Source: Pseudomonas sp. NC02 (GTDB lineage Bacteria > Pseudomonadota > Gammaproteobacteria > Pseudomonadales > Pseudomonadaceae). From it: a DNA stretch of 64,000 nucleotides. The position numbers and the translations under genes are program-made. The notes beneath the pieces were generated by a model that made no database searches, was not told where the DNA came from, and saw nothing but the letters and a program-made list of their open reading frames with translations. This document shows positions 7,557 to 14,660 of the stretch, piece by piece; positions within the stretch are counted from its first letter, which is position 1; each line of letters opens with the position of its first letter. The stretch covers positions 4,898,001-4,962,000 of the forward strand of contig NZ_CP025624.1 of NCBI RefSeq assembly GCF_002874965.1, read 5' to 3'.

Positions 7557-9980
7557 ATGCCCTTCCCTTCCAAGCCTCGCAGACGCCTGCTGAGCAGCGC
7601 GCCGCTGACCCTCACACTGCTCGCGACGACGCTGCTCAATACCCACTTGGCCCAGGCCGAAACGGTAGCCGTTGCGGCCCAAGCCTACGACATACCTGCC
7701 GGGCCGCTGGGCGCCACACTCAACCAGTTCGCCCAGCAAGCGGGCGTGGCTATCGTGTTCCAGTCCCAGAACCTGCAGGGGCTGAATGGGCCGGGGCTGA
7801 AAGGCACTTATAGCGTGGACGCAGGGTTCGACAGGCTGTTACAGGGCAGCGGCTACCGCGTGATCAAAGGTGATCAGGTGTACGCGCTCGAAGCTGACCC
7901 TGCCGCCACCGACGCCATGGAACTAGGCCCGACCCAGGTCAGCTCCAACCAGTTGGGCAACGTTACTGAAGGGACTGATTCCTACACTCCAGGCAGCATC
8001 GCGACTGCGACGCGGCTGGTGCTGACCCCCAAGGAAACCCCGCAATCGGTGACCGTCGTCACCCGCAAACACATGGATGACTTCGGCCTGAACAACGTCG
8101 ACGACGTGATGCGCCACACCCCGGGCATCACCGTGTCGGCCTTCGACACCGACCGCACCAACTACTACGCCCGCGGTTTCTCCATCAATAACTTCCAGTA
8201 CGACGGCATTCCTTCCACCGCGCGCAACGTCGCCTATTCGGCGGGCAATACCCTGAGCGACATGGCGATCTATGATCGGGTCGAAGTGCTTAAAGGCGCC
8301 ACCGGCCTGCTCACGGGTGCCGGCTCATTGGGTGCCACGATCAACCTGGTGCGCAAGAAACCCACGGCTGACTTCCAGGGCCATGCCAGCCTCGGCGCGG
8401 GCTCTTGGGACAACTACCGCAGCGAACTGGACGTCAGCGGCCCGATGACCGAAAGCGGCACCGTCCGTGGCCGGGCCGTCGCGGCGTATCAGGACAAGCG
8501 CTCGTTCATGGACCGTTACTCGCGCAAAAGCCCGGTGTACTACGGCATCATGGAATTCGACCTGTCCCCCGACACGATGCTGACCGTGGGCGGCGACTAT
8601 CAGGACAGCCTGCCCACCGCCTCGAGCTGGTCCGGCAGTTTTCCGCTGATCAACGCCAATGGCGATCGCAATAGCGTAAAGCGCTCGTTCAACAACGCGG
8701 CCAACTGGAGCAGTTGGGAGCAATACACCCGTACCGCCTTCGCCATGCTTGAACATGACCTCGGCAACGGCTGGGTGACCAAACTGCAACTGGACCACAA
8801 GATCAACGGCTACCATGCACTGATGGCTTCGATTCAGGGTGACGAGCCCCGTGCAGACGGCACCGCACATGTCACTTCGCAAAAATACACCGGGGAAACC
8901 GTCAGCGACTCCGCCGACCTGTACGCAAGCGGCCCCTTCAGCCTGGGCGGCCGTGAGCATGAACTGGTGGTGGGCGGCTCCATCGGCATTTCGGACTGGA
9001 ACGGCAAGGGCTACTGGAACCTCGCCCCCAACCTCGTCGACTTCAATAACTGGCACGGCCACGCCCCCCAACCTTACTGGGGCGCGCCGCAGCAATACAT
9101 CGACGACACCATTCGCCAGACCGGCGCCTACATGACCACACGCCTGAACCTGGCCGATGACCTGAAGCTGCTGCTCGGTGGCCGCGTGGTCAATTACCAC
9201 CTGACCGGCAATAACCCGTCCTACCGCGAGACCGGACGCTTCGTACCGTATGTCGGCGTGGTGTATGACCTGGATGAAACCTACTCGGTCTACGCCAGCT
9301 ACACCGATATCTTCATGCCCCAGGAGAACTACAACCGCGACCGGCAAAACCAGTTGCTTGAGCCGGACGAAGGCCAAAACTACGAGCTGGGCATGAAGGC
9401 TGATTTCTTCGACGGACGCCTGAACGCCAGCGCAGCGTACTTCGAGGTCCATGAAAACAACCGCGCCGTTTCCGACGACGACTACAACAACCTGAAACCT
9501 ACACCGCAGAACTATGCCTACAAAGGCACTAAGGCCGTCACCAAGGGCTACGAGCTTGAAGTGTCCGGCGAGTTGAGCCCGGGCTGGCAGATTCAGGCCG
9601 GCTACACCCACAAGGTGGTGCGTGACGACCAGGACCAGAAGATTTCCACGTTCGAGCCCGAAGACCAGGTCAAGCTGTACACCACTTATAAGCTCAAAGG
9701 CGACCTGGACAAGCTGACCGTCGGCGGTGGCGTGCGCTGGCAAAGCGTGGGCTGGCAGGACATCTACAACACCCCCCATGGCGGTTATGAAGAGTTCTCC
9801 CAGGAGGCGTACTGGCTGGTGGACTTGATGACCCGTTACCAGATCACCAAGAACGTGTCGGCGACGCTGAACGTCAACAACATCTTCGACAAGTCCTACT
9901 ACACCAACATCGGCTTCTATAACTCCGCCGCTTATGGTGAGCCGCGCAACTTTATGGTCACCACCCGCTGGGATTTCTAA
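7557..9980 (+). CDS. TonB-dependent siderophore receptor with STN signalling domain (FecA/FpvA class)
   Basis: 807-residue outer-membrane receptor. A Sec signal peptide (about 1-35, cleaved near LAQAET) is followed by the short secretin/TonB N-terminal domain (about 43-118; YDIPAGPLGATLNQFAQQ), which contacts FecR. Next come the plug (about 150-275; PQSVTVVTR, VMRHTPGITV, YYARGF) and a 22-strand barrel ending in a C-terminal Phe (TTRWDF). It imports a ferric siderophore and switches on its own synthesis through the adjacent sigma/anti-sigma pair. Length and STN domain fit pyoverdine- or hydroxamate-type receptors, but the ligand is inference. A strong terminator follows. Confidence 0.93.
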   Translation: MPFPSKPRRRLLSSAPLTLTLLATTLLNTHLAQAETVAVAAQAYDIPAGPLGATLNQFAQQAGVAIVFQSQNLQGLNGPGLKGTYSVDAGFDRLLQGSGYRVIKGDQVYALEADPAATDAMELGPTQVSSNQLGNVTEGTDSYTPGSIATATRLVLTPKETPQSVTVVTRKHMDDFGLNNVDDVMRHTPGITVSAFDTDRTNYYARGFSINNFQYDGIPSTARNVAYSAGNTLSDMAIYDRVEVLKGATGLLTGAGSLGATINLVRKKPTADFQGHASLGAGSWDNYRSELDVSGPMTESGTVRGRAVAAYQDKRSFMDRYSRKSPVYYGIMEFDLSPDTMLTVGGDYQDSLPTASSWSGSFPLINANGDRNSVKRSFNNAANWSSWEQYTRTAFAMLEHDLGNGWVTKLQLDHKINGYHALMASIQGDEPRADGTAHVTSQKYTGETVSDSADLYASGPFSLGGREHELVVGGSIGISDWNGKGYWNLAPNLVDFNNWHGHAPQPYWGAPQQYIDDTIRQTGAYMTTRLNLADDLKLLLGGRVVNYHLTGNNPSYRETGRFVPYVGVVYDLDETYSVYASYTDIFMPQENYNRDRQNQLLEPDEGQNYELGMKADFFDGRLNASAAYFEVHENNRAVSDDDYNNLKPTPQNYAYKGTKAVTKGYELEVSGELSPGWQIQAGYTHKVVRDDQDQKISTFEPEDQVKLYTTYKLKGDLDKLTVGGGVRWQSVGWQDIYNTPHGGYEEFSQEAYWLVDLMTRYQITKNVSATLNVNNIFDKSYYTNIGFYNSAAYGEPRNFMVTTRWDF

Positions 9981-9990
9981 ACCCAATCAA

Positions 9991-10030
9991 AAACGCCCCC
10001 GATCACTGCACATGATCGGGGGCGTTTTTT
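9991..10030 (+). terminator. Rho-independent terminator after the receptor gene
   Basis: Stem AAACGCCCCCGATCA pairing with TGATCGGGGGCGTTT across a short loop, followed by a T run. It starts 11 bases after the receptor stop and closes the fecIRA operon before the tRNA repeat. Confidence 0.93.
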
Positions 10031-10060
10031 AGACCGGCGGTTTTAGCAAACCCCAGACAG

Positions 10061-10087
10061 CAAAAAGCCCGCTCAATGAGCGGGCTT
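10061..10087 (-). terminator. Rho-independent terminator of the second tRNA-Asp/Val unit
   Basis: Same hairpin as 5532-5559, with a run of five T on the minus strand, directly downstream of the second tRNA-Asp. Confidence 0.85.
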
Positions 10088-10127
10088 CCTGTGGTACCTG
10101 GCGTTCAGCGTTCCAGGTGACCGAATA

Positions 10128-10204
10128 TGGCGCAGCGGACGGGACTCGAACCCGCGACCCCCGGCGTGACAGGCCGGTATTCTAACCGACTGAACTACCG
10201 CTGC
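10128..10204 (-). tRNA. tRNA-Asp (GTC), second copy
   Basis: 77 nt, identical to the tRNA at 5600-5676, including encoded CCA. Confidence 0.97.
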
Positions 10205-10223
10205 GCGTAACACATAAAGCGAA

Positions 10224-10299
10224 TGGTGGGTGATGACGGGATCGAACCGCCGACATTCTGCTTGTAAGGCAGACGCTCTCCCAGCTGAGCTAATCACCC
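10224..10299 (-). tRNA. tRNA-Val (TAC), second copy
   Basis: 76 nt, identical to the tRNA at 5696-5771, including encoded CCA. Confidence 0.97.
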
Positions 10300-10320
10300 T
10301 TCACTTTCGGTGTGGCGCGC

Positions 10321-10349
10321 ATTCTACGGAGCGACCCATAGTCTGGCAA
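10321..10349 (-). promoter_or_regulatory. sigma70 promoter of tRNA unit 2
   Basis: On the minus strand, TTGCCA (10344-10349), 17-base spacer, TAGAAT (10321-10326), then a GCGCGCC discriminator. A better match to consensus than the unit 1 promoter. Confidence 0.75.
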
Positions 10350-10460
10350 GCACTTTCTTAAATAATTTTTTTCAGGCCTTCCAATGGCTTAGCGAGGGTT
10401 GGCCTATGACGCCATGAGGAGAATAATGCCCCCCTTTGTATATAAGGAGAGACTCACCCC

Positions 10461-11381
10461 ATGTGGTTCAAAAACCTGCTTATCTATCGCCTGACCCAAG
10501 ATCTGCCTGTTGATGCCGAGGCGTTGGAAACTGCACTGGCCACCAAACTGGCGCGCCCTTGTGCAAGCCAGGAGTTGACCACTTACGGTTTCGTCGCCCC
10601 TTTCGGTAAAGGCGAAGACGCGCCCCTGGTACACGTCAGCGGTGATTTCCTGCTGATCGCTGCGCGCAAGGAAGAACGTATCCTGCCGGGTAGCGTGGTG
10701 CGTGATGCGGTGAAGGAAAAGGTCGAAGAGATCGAAGCCGAGCAAATGCGCAAGGTCTACAAAAAGGAACGCGACCAGATCAAGGATGAAATCATCCAGG
10801 CCTTCCTGCCGCGCGCGTTTATCCGTCGCTCGTCGACCTTTGCCGCCATCGCGCCGAAACAGGGCCTGATCCTGGTGAACTCCGCCAGCCCGAAACGTGC
10901 CGAAGACCTGCTGTCCACCCTGCGTGAAGTGATCGGCACCCTGCCGGTACGTCCGCTGACCGTGAAAACCGCGCCAACCGCCATCATGACCGACTGGGTC
11001 ACCACCCAGAAACCGGCCGATGACTTCTTCGTCCTCGACGAATGCGAACTGCGCGACACCCACGAAGACGGCGGCATCGTGCGCTGCAAACGCCAGGACC
11101 TGACCGGCGAAGAGATCCAGCTGCACCTGACCACCGGCAAAGTCGTGACCCAGTTGTCCCTGGCCTGGCAGGACAAGCTGTCCTTCATGCTGGACGACAA
11201 AATGACCGTCAAGCGCCTGAAGTTCGAAGACCTGCTGCAGGATCAGGCTGAACAGGACGGCGGCGACGAAGCACTGGGCCAGCAGGACGCCAGCTTTACC
11301 CTGATGATGCTGACGTTTGGCGACTTCCTGCCGGCGTTGGTTGAGGCACTGGGTGGCGAAGAAACCCCACAAGGTATCTAA
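10461..11381 (+). CDS. rdgC: Recombination-associated protein RdgC
   Basis: 306-residue nucleoid-associated DNA-binding protein of the RdgC family, which forms a ring around duplex DNA and restrains RecA loading. The opening [13 protein letters not shown] and the stretches [15 protein letters not shown] and [17 protein letters not shown] are characteristic, and the length matches the family (about 300-306). A clear ribosome site (AAGGAGAG) lies about 9-10 bases before the ATG. It is a single gene, with a REPIN immediately after its stop. Confidence 0.97.
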   Translation: MWFKNLLIYRLTQDLPVDAEALETALATKLARPCASQELTTYGFVAPFGKGEDAPLVHVSGDFLLIAARKEERILPGSVVRDAVKEKVEEIEAEQMRKVYKKERDQIKDEIIQAFLPRAFIRRSSTFAAIAPKQGLILVNSASPKRAEDLLSTLREVIGTLPVRPLTVKTAPTAIMTDWVTTQKPADDFFVLDECELRDTHEDGGIVRCKRQDLTGEEIQLHLTTGKVVTQLSLAWQDKLSFMLDDKMTVKRLKFEDLLQDQAEQDGGDEALGQQDASFTLMMLTFGDFLPALVEALGGEETPQGI

Positions 11382-11401
11382 AGCCTTGTGAAGATCAAAA
11401 T

Positions 11402-11488
11402 GTGGGAGCGGGCTTGCTCGCGAATGCGTCCTTTCAGTTGATATCTTCCTGGCTGACACACCGCATTCGCGAGCAAGCCCGCTCCCAC
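11402..11488. repeat. REPIN (pair of inverted REP sequences)
   Basis: GTGGGAGCGGGCTTGCTCGC at the left end and its reverse complement at the right end enclose a short spacer, forming an 87-base imperfect hairpin between rdgC and the BASS gene. This is the Pseudomonas REP doublet architecture. Confidence 0.93.
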
Positions 11489-11536
11489 ATTTGATCGCAT
11501 GCGCACTTCCAAAATCGAATAACAAGGACCAACCCC

Positions 11537-12502
11537 ATGCGTGCACTCGCCGCCTTGAGCCGTTTCGTCGGCAATACCTTCGCCTACTGGGTGCTGATTT
11601 TTGCCGTGGTTGCGTTCCTGCAACCCGCCTGGTTTCTCGGCCTCAAAGGCGCCATCGTGCCGCTGTTGGGCCTGGTAATGTTCGGCATGGGGCTGACCCT
11701 CAAACTTGAAGATTTCGCTGAAGTCGCGCGCCATCCGTGGCGCGTGGCATTGGGTGTGGTCGCGCATTTCGTGATCATGCCCGGCGTGGCCTGGCTGCTG
11801 TGCCAGGTCTTTCACCTGCCACCGGAAATTGCCGTCGGTGTGATCCTCGTCGGCTGCTGCCCGAGCGGCACGTCGTCCAACGTCATGACCTGGCTGGCCC
11901 GAGGCGACCTGGCCCTGTCGGTGGCCATTGCCGCCGTCACCACCCTCCTCGCTCCGCTGCTGACGCCCGCGCTGATCTGGCTGCTGGCCTCGGCCTGGTT
12001 GCCGGTGTCGTTCATGGAGTTGTTCTGGTCGATCCTGCAAGTGGTACTGCTGCCGATCGTGTTGGGCGTGGTGGCGCAGCGCTTGCTGGGCGCCCGGGTA
12101 CGGCATGCGGTTGAGGTGTTGCCGCTGGTGTCGGTGGTCAGCATCGTGGCGATCGTCGCCGCCGTGGTGGCGGCCAGCCAGGCGAAGATTGCCGAGTCGG
12201 GCCTGTTGATCATGGCGGTGGTGATCCTGCATAACACCTTTGGCTTCCTGCTGGGCTATTTCACCGGCCGTGTGTTCAGGCTGCCGCTGGCACAACGCAA
12301 ATCCCTGTCGCTGGAAGTGGGCATGCAGAACTCCGGCTTGGGCGCCGCACTGGCAAGTGCGCATTTCTCGCCGCTGGCGGCGGTGCCGAGTGCGCTGTTC
12401 AGCGTCTGGCACAATATTTCCGGGGCACTCCTGGCTACGTACTTCCGGCGAATGAGCGAAAAGGAAGACCGAGAGCTGCTGGCAAGCAAGTCAGAAACTT
12501 GA
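11537..12502 (+). CDS. Bile acid:sodium symporter (BASS) family transporter
   Basis: 321-residue inner-membrane protein with about ten hydrophobic helices and typical BASS features: a glycine-rich helix near MFGMGLTLKLEDF and the signature GCCPSGTSSNVMTWLARGD around residues 111-129. These proteins carry organic anions (for example pantoate, pyruvate or sulfonates) with sodium; the substrate here is unknown. It starts 49 bases after the REPIN with an AAGGA ribosome site, and is followed by the riboswitch-controlled sugE. Confidence 0.92.
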   Translation: MRALAALSRFVGNTFAYWVLIFAVVAFLQPAWFLGLKGAIVPLLGLVMFGMGLTLKLEDFAEVARHPWRVALGVVAHFVIMPGVAWLLCQVFHLPPEIAVGVILVGCCPSGTSSNVMTWLARGDLALSVAIAAVTTLLAPLLTPALIWLLASAWLPVSFMELFWSILQVVLLPIVLGVVAQRLLGARVRHAVEVLPLVSVVSIVAIVAAVVAASQAKIAESGLLIMAVVILHNTFGFLLGYFTGRVFRLPLAQRKSLSLEVGMQNSGLGAALASAHFSPLAAVPSALFSVWHNISGALLATYFRRMSEKEDRELLASKSET

Positions 12503-12536
12503 TCACCTGATCAATATTCGGCACTCTAACGGGCTT

Positions 12537-12587
12537 CGCGGGGACGACCCTGCGACGCAATCAAGCGCTTAATCCGGGGACGACCCC
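12537..12587 (+). ncRNA. Guanidine-II riboswitch (mini-ykkC)
   Basis: Two small hairpins each present an ACGA tetraloop: CGCGGGG-ACGA-CCCTGCG at about 12537-12554 and GGGG-ACGA-CCCC at 12576-12587, separated by about 21 bases. Paired ACGR loops define the mini-ykkC/guanidine-II class. The ribosome site of sugE (AAGGAAGG, 12597-12604) follows within about 10 bases, fitting translational control in which guanidine binding frees the Shine-Dalgarno sequence. The downstream Gdx-type exporter is the expected partner gene. Confidence 0.88.
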
Positions 12588-12609
12588 ACTTCTATAAAGG
12601 AAGGTCACC

Positions 12610-12924
12610 ATGTCCTGGATCATTCTGTTTTTTGCCGGACTGTTTGAAGTCGGCTGGGCCGTCGGACTGAAGTACACCGACGGTTTCAGCAAGCCACTGC
12701 CCACGGCCCTGACGATTGCCGCCATGGCCGTCAGCCTCGGGTTGCTGGGGTTGGCCATGAAGGAACTGCCGCTGGGTACCGCCTATGCCATCTGGACCGG
12801 TGTCGGTGCAGTGGGCACGGTGATTGCCGGGATTATCCTGTTCGGGGAGTCCATGGCGCTGTTTCGACTGGCCAGTGTGGCGTTGATTATCTGTGGGCTG
12901 ATCGGGCTCAAGATCAGCGCCTGA
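12610..12924 (+). CDS. sugE: SMR-family guanidinium exporter (SugE/Gdx)
   Basis: 104-residue four-helix small multidrug resistance protein. The membrane-embedded carboxylate Glu13 lies in [19 protein letters not shown], whose GLKYT stretch is typical of the SugE/Gdx subtype rather than EmrE. Gdx proteins work as antiparallel homodimers exchanging guanidinium for protons. The guanidine-II riboswitch directly upstream supports guanidinium as the physiological substrate. Older names refer to quaternary-ammonium resistance. Confidence 0.95.
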   Translation: MSWIILFFAGLFEVGWAVGLKYTDGFSKPLPTALTIAAMAVSLGLLGLAMKELPLGTAYAIWTGVGAVGTVIAGIILFGESMALFRLASVALIICGLIGLKISA

Positions 12925-13002
12925 GCCACTCACCGGCAATAAAAACAAGGTGGACTTAATAGTCCACCGAGTACGGCACGCTATTTACTACTCTGTGATG
13001 CA

Positions 13003-14484
13003 TCAGACGTCATAGTAGCGTTCACGCGGTTCTTTCCCCCATTCCTTGTAAAGTGCATTTTCGTTATACGGCTCCGGGTTTGTACTGGTAGGGGGCGTTG
13101 AGGGGTCATTATCAAAATCATAAGGTTCACCGTCCGTTGGTAACCCAACGGCTTGCCGCTCCAAATTTGGCTCACGAGTTGGCCTGCGGGGATCGCTAGT
13201 TTCTGGCGGTACTTCAGTTTCTCCGGGCAAGAACTTACCGTCGACACCGTCGTACGCATGGGCGAACTCATGGAACAGGGTTGAGACGCCTGGACGCTCG
13301 TACTTGTCCATAATGAACGAAGGGTTGTAGGAGACTGTTGCATCATCAGCCGGCATACCTGCCGTGTTATTAGTGATGAATCCGTGTTGCGAATCTTGAG
13401 GTGGGTGCTCATTGAGTGGTTGTAAGTCCTTACGTCCGTACTTATAAAAGATACCCTCCGACTCTGGCACCTTCTCTATTTTTATCGGCGCGGGAGTCTT
13501 GTCTAACGCCCCAAGCATTTTTTGCCCTACTGGAGAACCCCGAAAAAACTCTAAATCATCTTCAACGCGCTGCTTGAACTCACCATCCCCTTTAACCTCA
13601 AACGCTTTTTTACCAACGTCAGACGGCGTCACCTCAACGAACTTAGAGTTCCCCGTGCGTTTTATAGTGTCGTCTTTCTTGCCGTAAACAATATCCTTAT
13701 CAGATACTGAATTAACCGTATCCTGCCCCTTGCCGGTATAAATTGTATTCTGACCAGCACCACCATCTACAACATCATTTCCCTTTCCGCCATTCATGAC
13801 GTTCTTCCCACCGCCTCCACGCAGCGAATCATTGCCGCTGCCACCGTCCATGTAAGTGCCACCACCTGCTCCCCGCAACTTGTCGTTGCCGTTACCCCCA
13901 TACATGACGCTATATGCCGAGCCTCCGGTGATCGTGTCATCCCCATCGTTGCCCTCGGCATACCCGACACCGCTGCCCAATTGAATGGTGTCATTACCAA
14001 CACCGCCGTAGACATTGGTCCTGCCGCCTCCAGCGTTGAATCGATCGTTGCCGGCTCCCAGCTTGACGCTGACGGGCACTTTTACGTCGTCGTCAATAGT
14101 GACATTGTCGTCTCCGCCGTTGCTTTGGATCTCAAGATGCTGCTGACCATTACTCTTGGTATCGAAAGGAATGTCGTAGGTCTTGCCATTAATCTCGGCG
14201 GTCAATCCTCCATCAGCCGAATTTTTAATATGAATTTTGTCCGCGCTGTCACTCGTCTTAATCGTTAACGCCTGGTCTTTTGGCGGGGAGAAAAAACCAC
14301 GCCCGCCGCCCCTAACACTTAAATCTATCTGGACCCCACCTTCATTGAATGGCATATTCGGGATGATCTTTATCGGCGCAGAAGGCTCGCCCTGTTTATC
14401 CTGTAACTTATCGGAGGGTGCTGTAGAAAGAGTATGTAAAGGCGGTTGTAAAGCGGGAGGGTTAGTACTCACTTGCATGTTCAT
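13003..14484 (-). CDS. Putative type III effector: RTX-like repeats plus M91-type zinc metallopeptidase
   Basis: 493 residues. The N-terminus is Ser/Pro/Thr/Gln-rich with no acidic residue in the first 24 positions and no Sec signal, as in type III substrates. Residues about 145-265 hold six or seven glycine/aspartate-rich RTX-like repeats (GAGNDRF, GGVGNDTI, GGNGNDKL, GGSGNDSL, GGKGNDVV). The C-terminal part has a zinc motif HEFAH (405-409), a possible third ligand Glu442 in NLERQAVGLP, and a tail (NALYKEWGKEPRERYY) resembling the M91 family of NleD/HopH1. An hrp-box lies 40 bases upstream. The gene is AT-richer than its neighbours, suggesting transfer. Domain calls are by eye; calcium binding and secretion route are inference. 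An alternative is a type I-secreted RTX protease. Confidence 0.72.
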   Translation of the reverse strand: MNMQVSTNPPALQPPLHTLSTAPSDKLQDKQGEPSAPIKIIPNMPFNEGGVQIDLSVRGGGRGFFSPPKDQALTIKTSDSADKIHIKNSADGGLTAEINGKTYDIPFDTKSNGQQHLEIQSNGGDDNVTIDDDVKVPVSVKLGAGNDRFNAGGGRTNVYGGVGNDTIQLGSGVGYAEGNDGDDTITGGSAYSVMYGGNGNDKLRGAGGGTYMDGGSGNDSLRGGGGKNVMNGGKGNDVVDGGAGQNTIYTGKGQDTVNSVSDKDIVYGKKDDTIKRTGNSKFVEVTPSDVGKKAFEVKGDGEFKQRVEDDLEFFRGSPVGQKMLGALDKTPAPIKIEKVPESEGIFYKYGRKDLQPLNEHPPQDSQHGFITNNTAGMPADDATVSYNPSFIMDKYERPGVSTLFHEFAHAYDGVDGKFLPGETEVPPETSDPRRPTREPNLERQAVGLPTDGEPYDFDNDPSTPPTSTNPEPYNENALYKEWGKEPRERYYDV

Positions 14485-14520
14485 CGAAAATCATCCTTAG
14501 CGTTAGACAACTACGATGAC

Positions 14521-14548
14521 TGCGTGGCAATTAGAAAGAAATGGTTCC
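14521..14548 (-). promoter_or_regulatory. hrp-box (HrpL-dependent promoter) of the RTX-M91 gene
   Basis: On the minus strand, GGAACC (14548-14543), a 15-base spacer, then CCACGCA (14527-14521), matching the HrpL consensus GGAACC-N15/16-CCACNNA. The -10-like element ends about 40 bases before the ATG at 14484, leaving room for a short leader containing AAGGA about 9 bases before the start. Confidence 0.75.
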
Positions 14549-14660
14549 GCAGGATGAGTGATTTATTACCCAAAACTACAAACTGCAAGCGTTGTCCCAC
14601 ATCAAAGTCAGTCCCTGCCCAGGCCCTTCAGCGCAGAAGGTCCTGAGCACCAGAACTTGA

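Larger units (their letters stand above)
10062..10325. repeat. Direct repeat, copy 2: tRNA-Asp/tRNA-Val unit
   Basis: Matches 5534-5797 in the same orientation with one visible mismatch. Similarity ends just past the -10 box: upstream promoter sequence differs between the copies (TTGCCA versus ATGACA for the -35). Confidence 0.95.

Noticed and set aside
8325..9986. 553-residue minus-strand frame opposite the FecA-like receptor
   Set aside because: Shadow of the receptor gene; low-complexity Val/Gly/His composition and no motif.
5534..10325. Integrative element using the tRNA genes as attachment sites
   Set aside because: No integrase or phage gene lies between the repeats, and the duplicated segment is two whole tRNAs with terminator rather than a tRNA 3' end.
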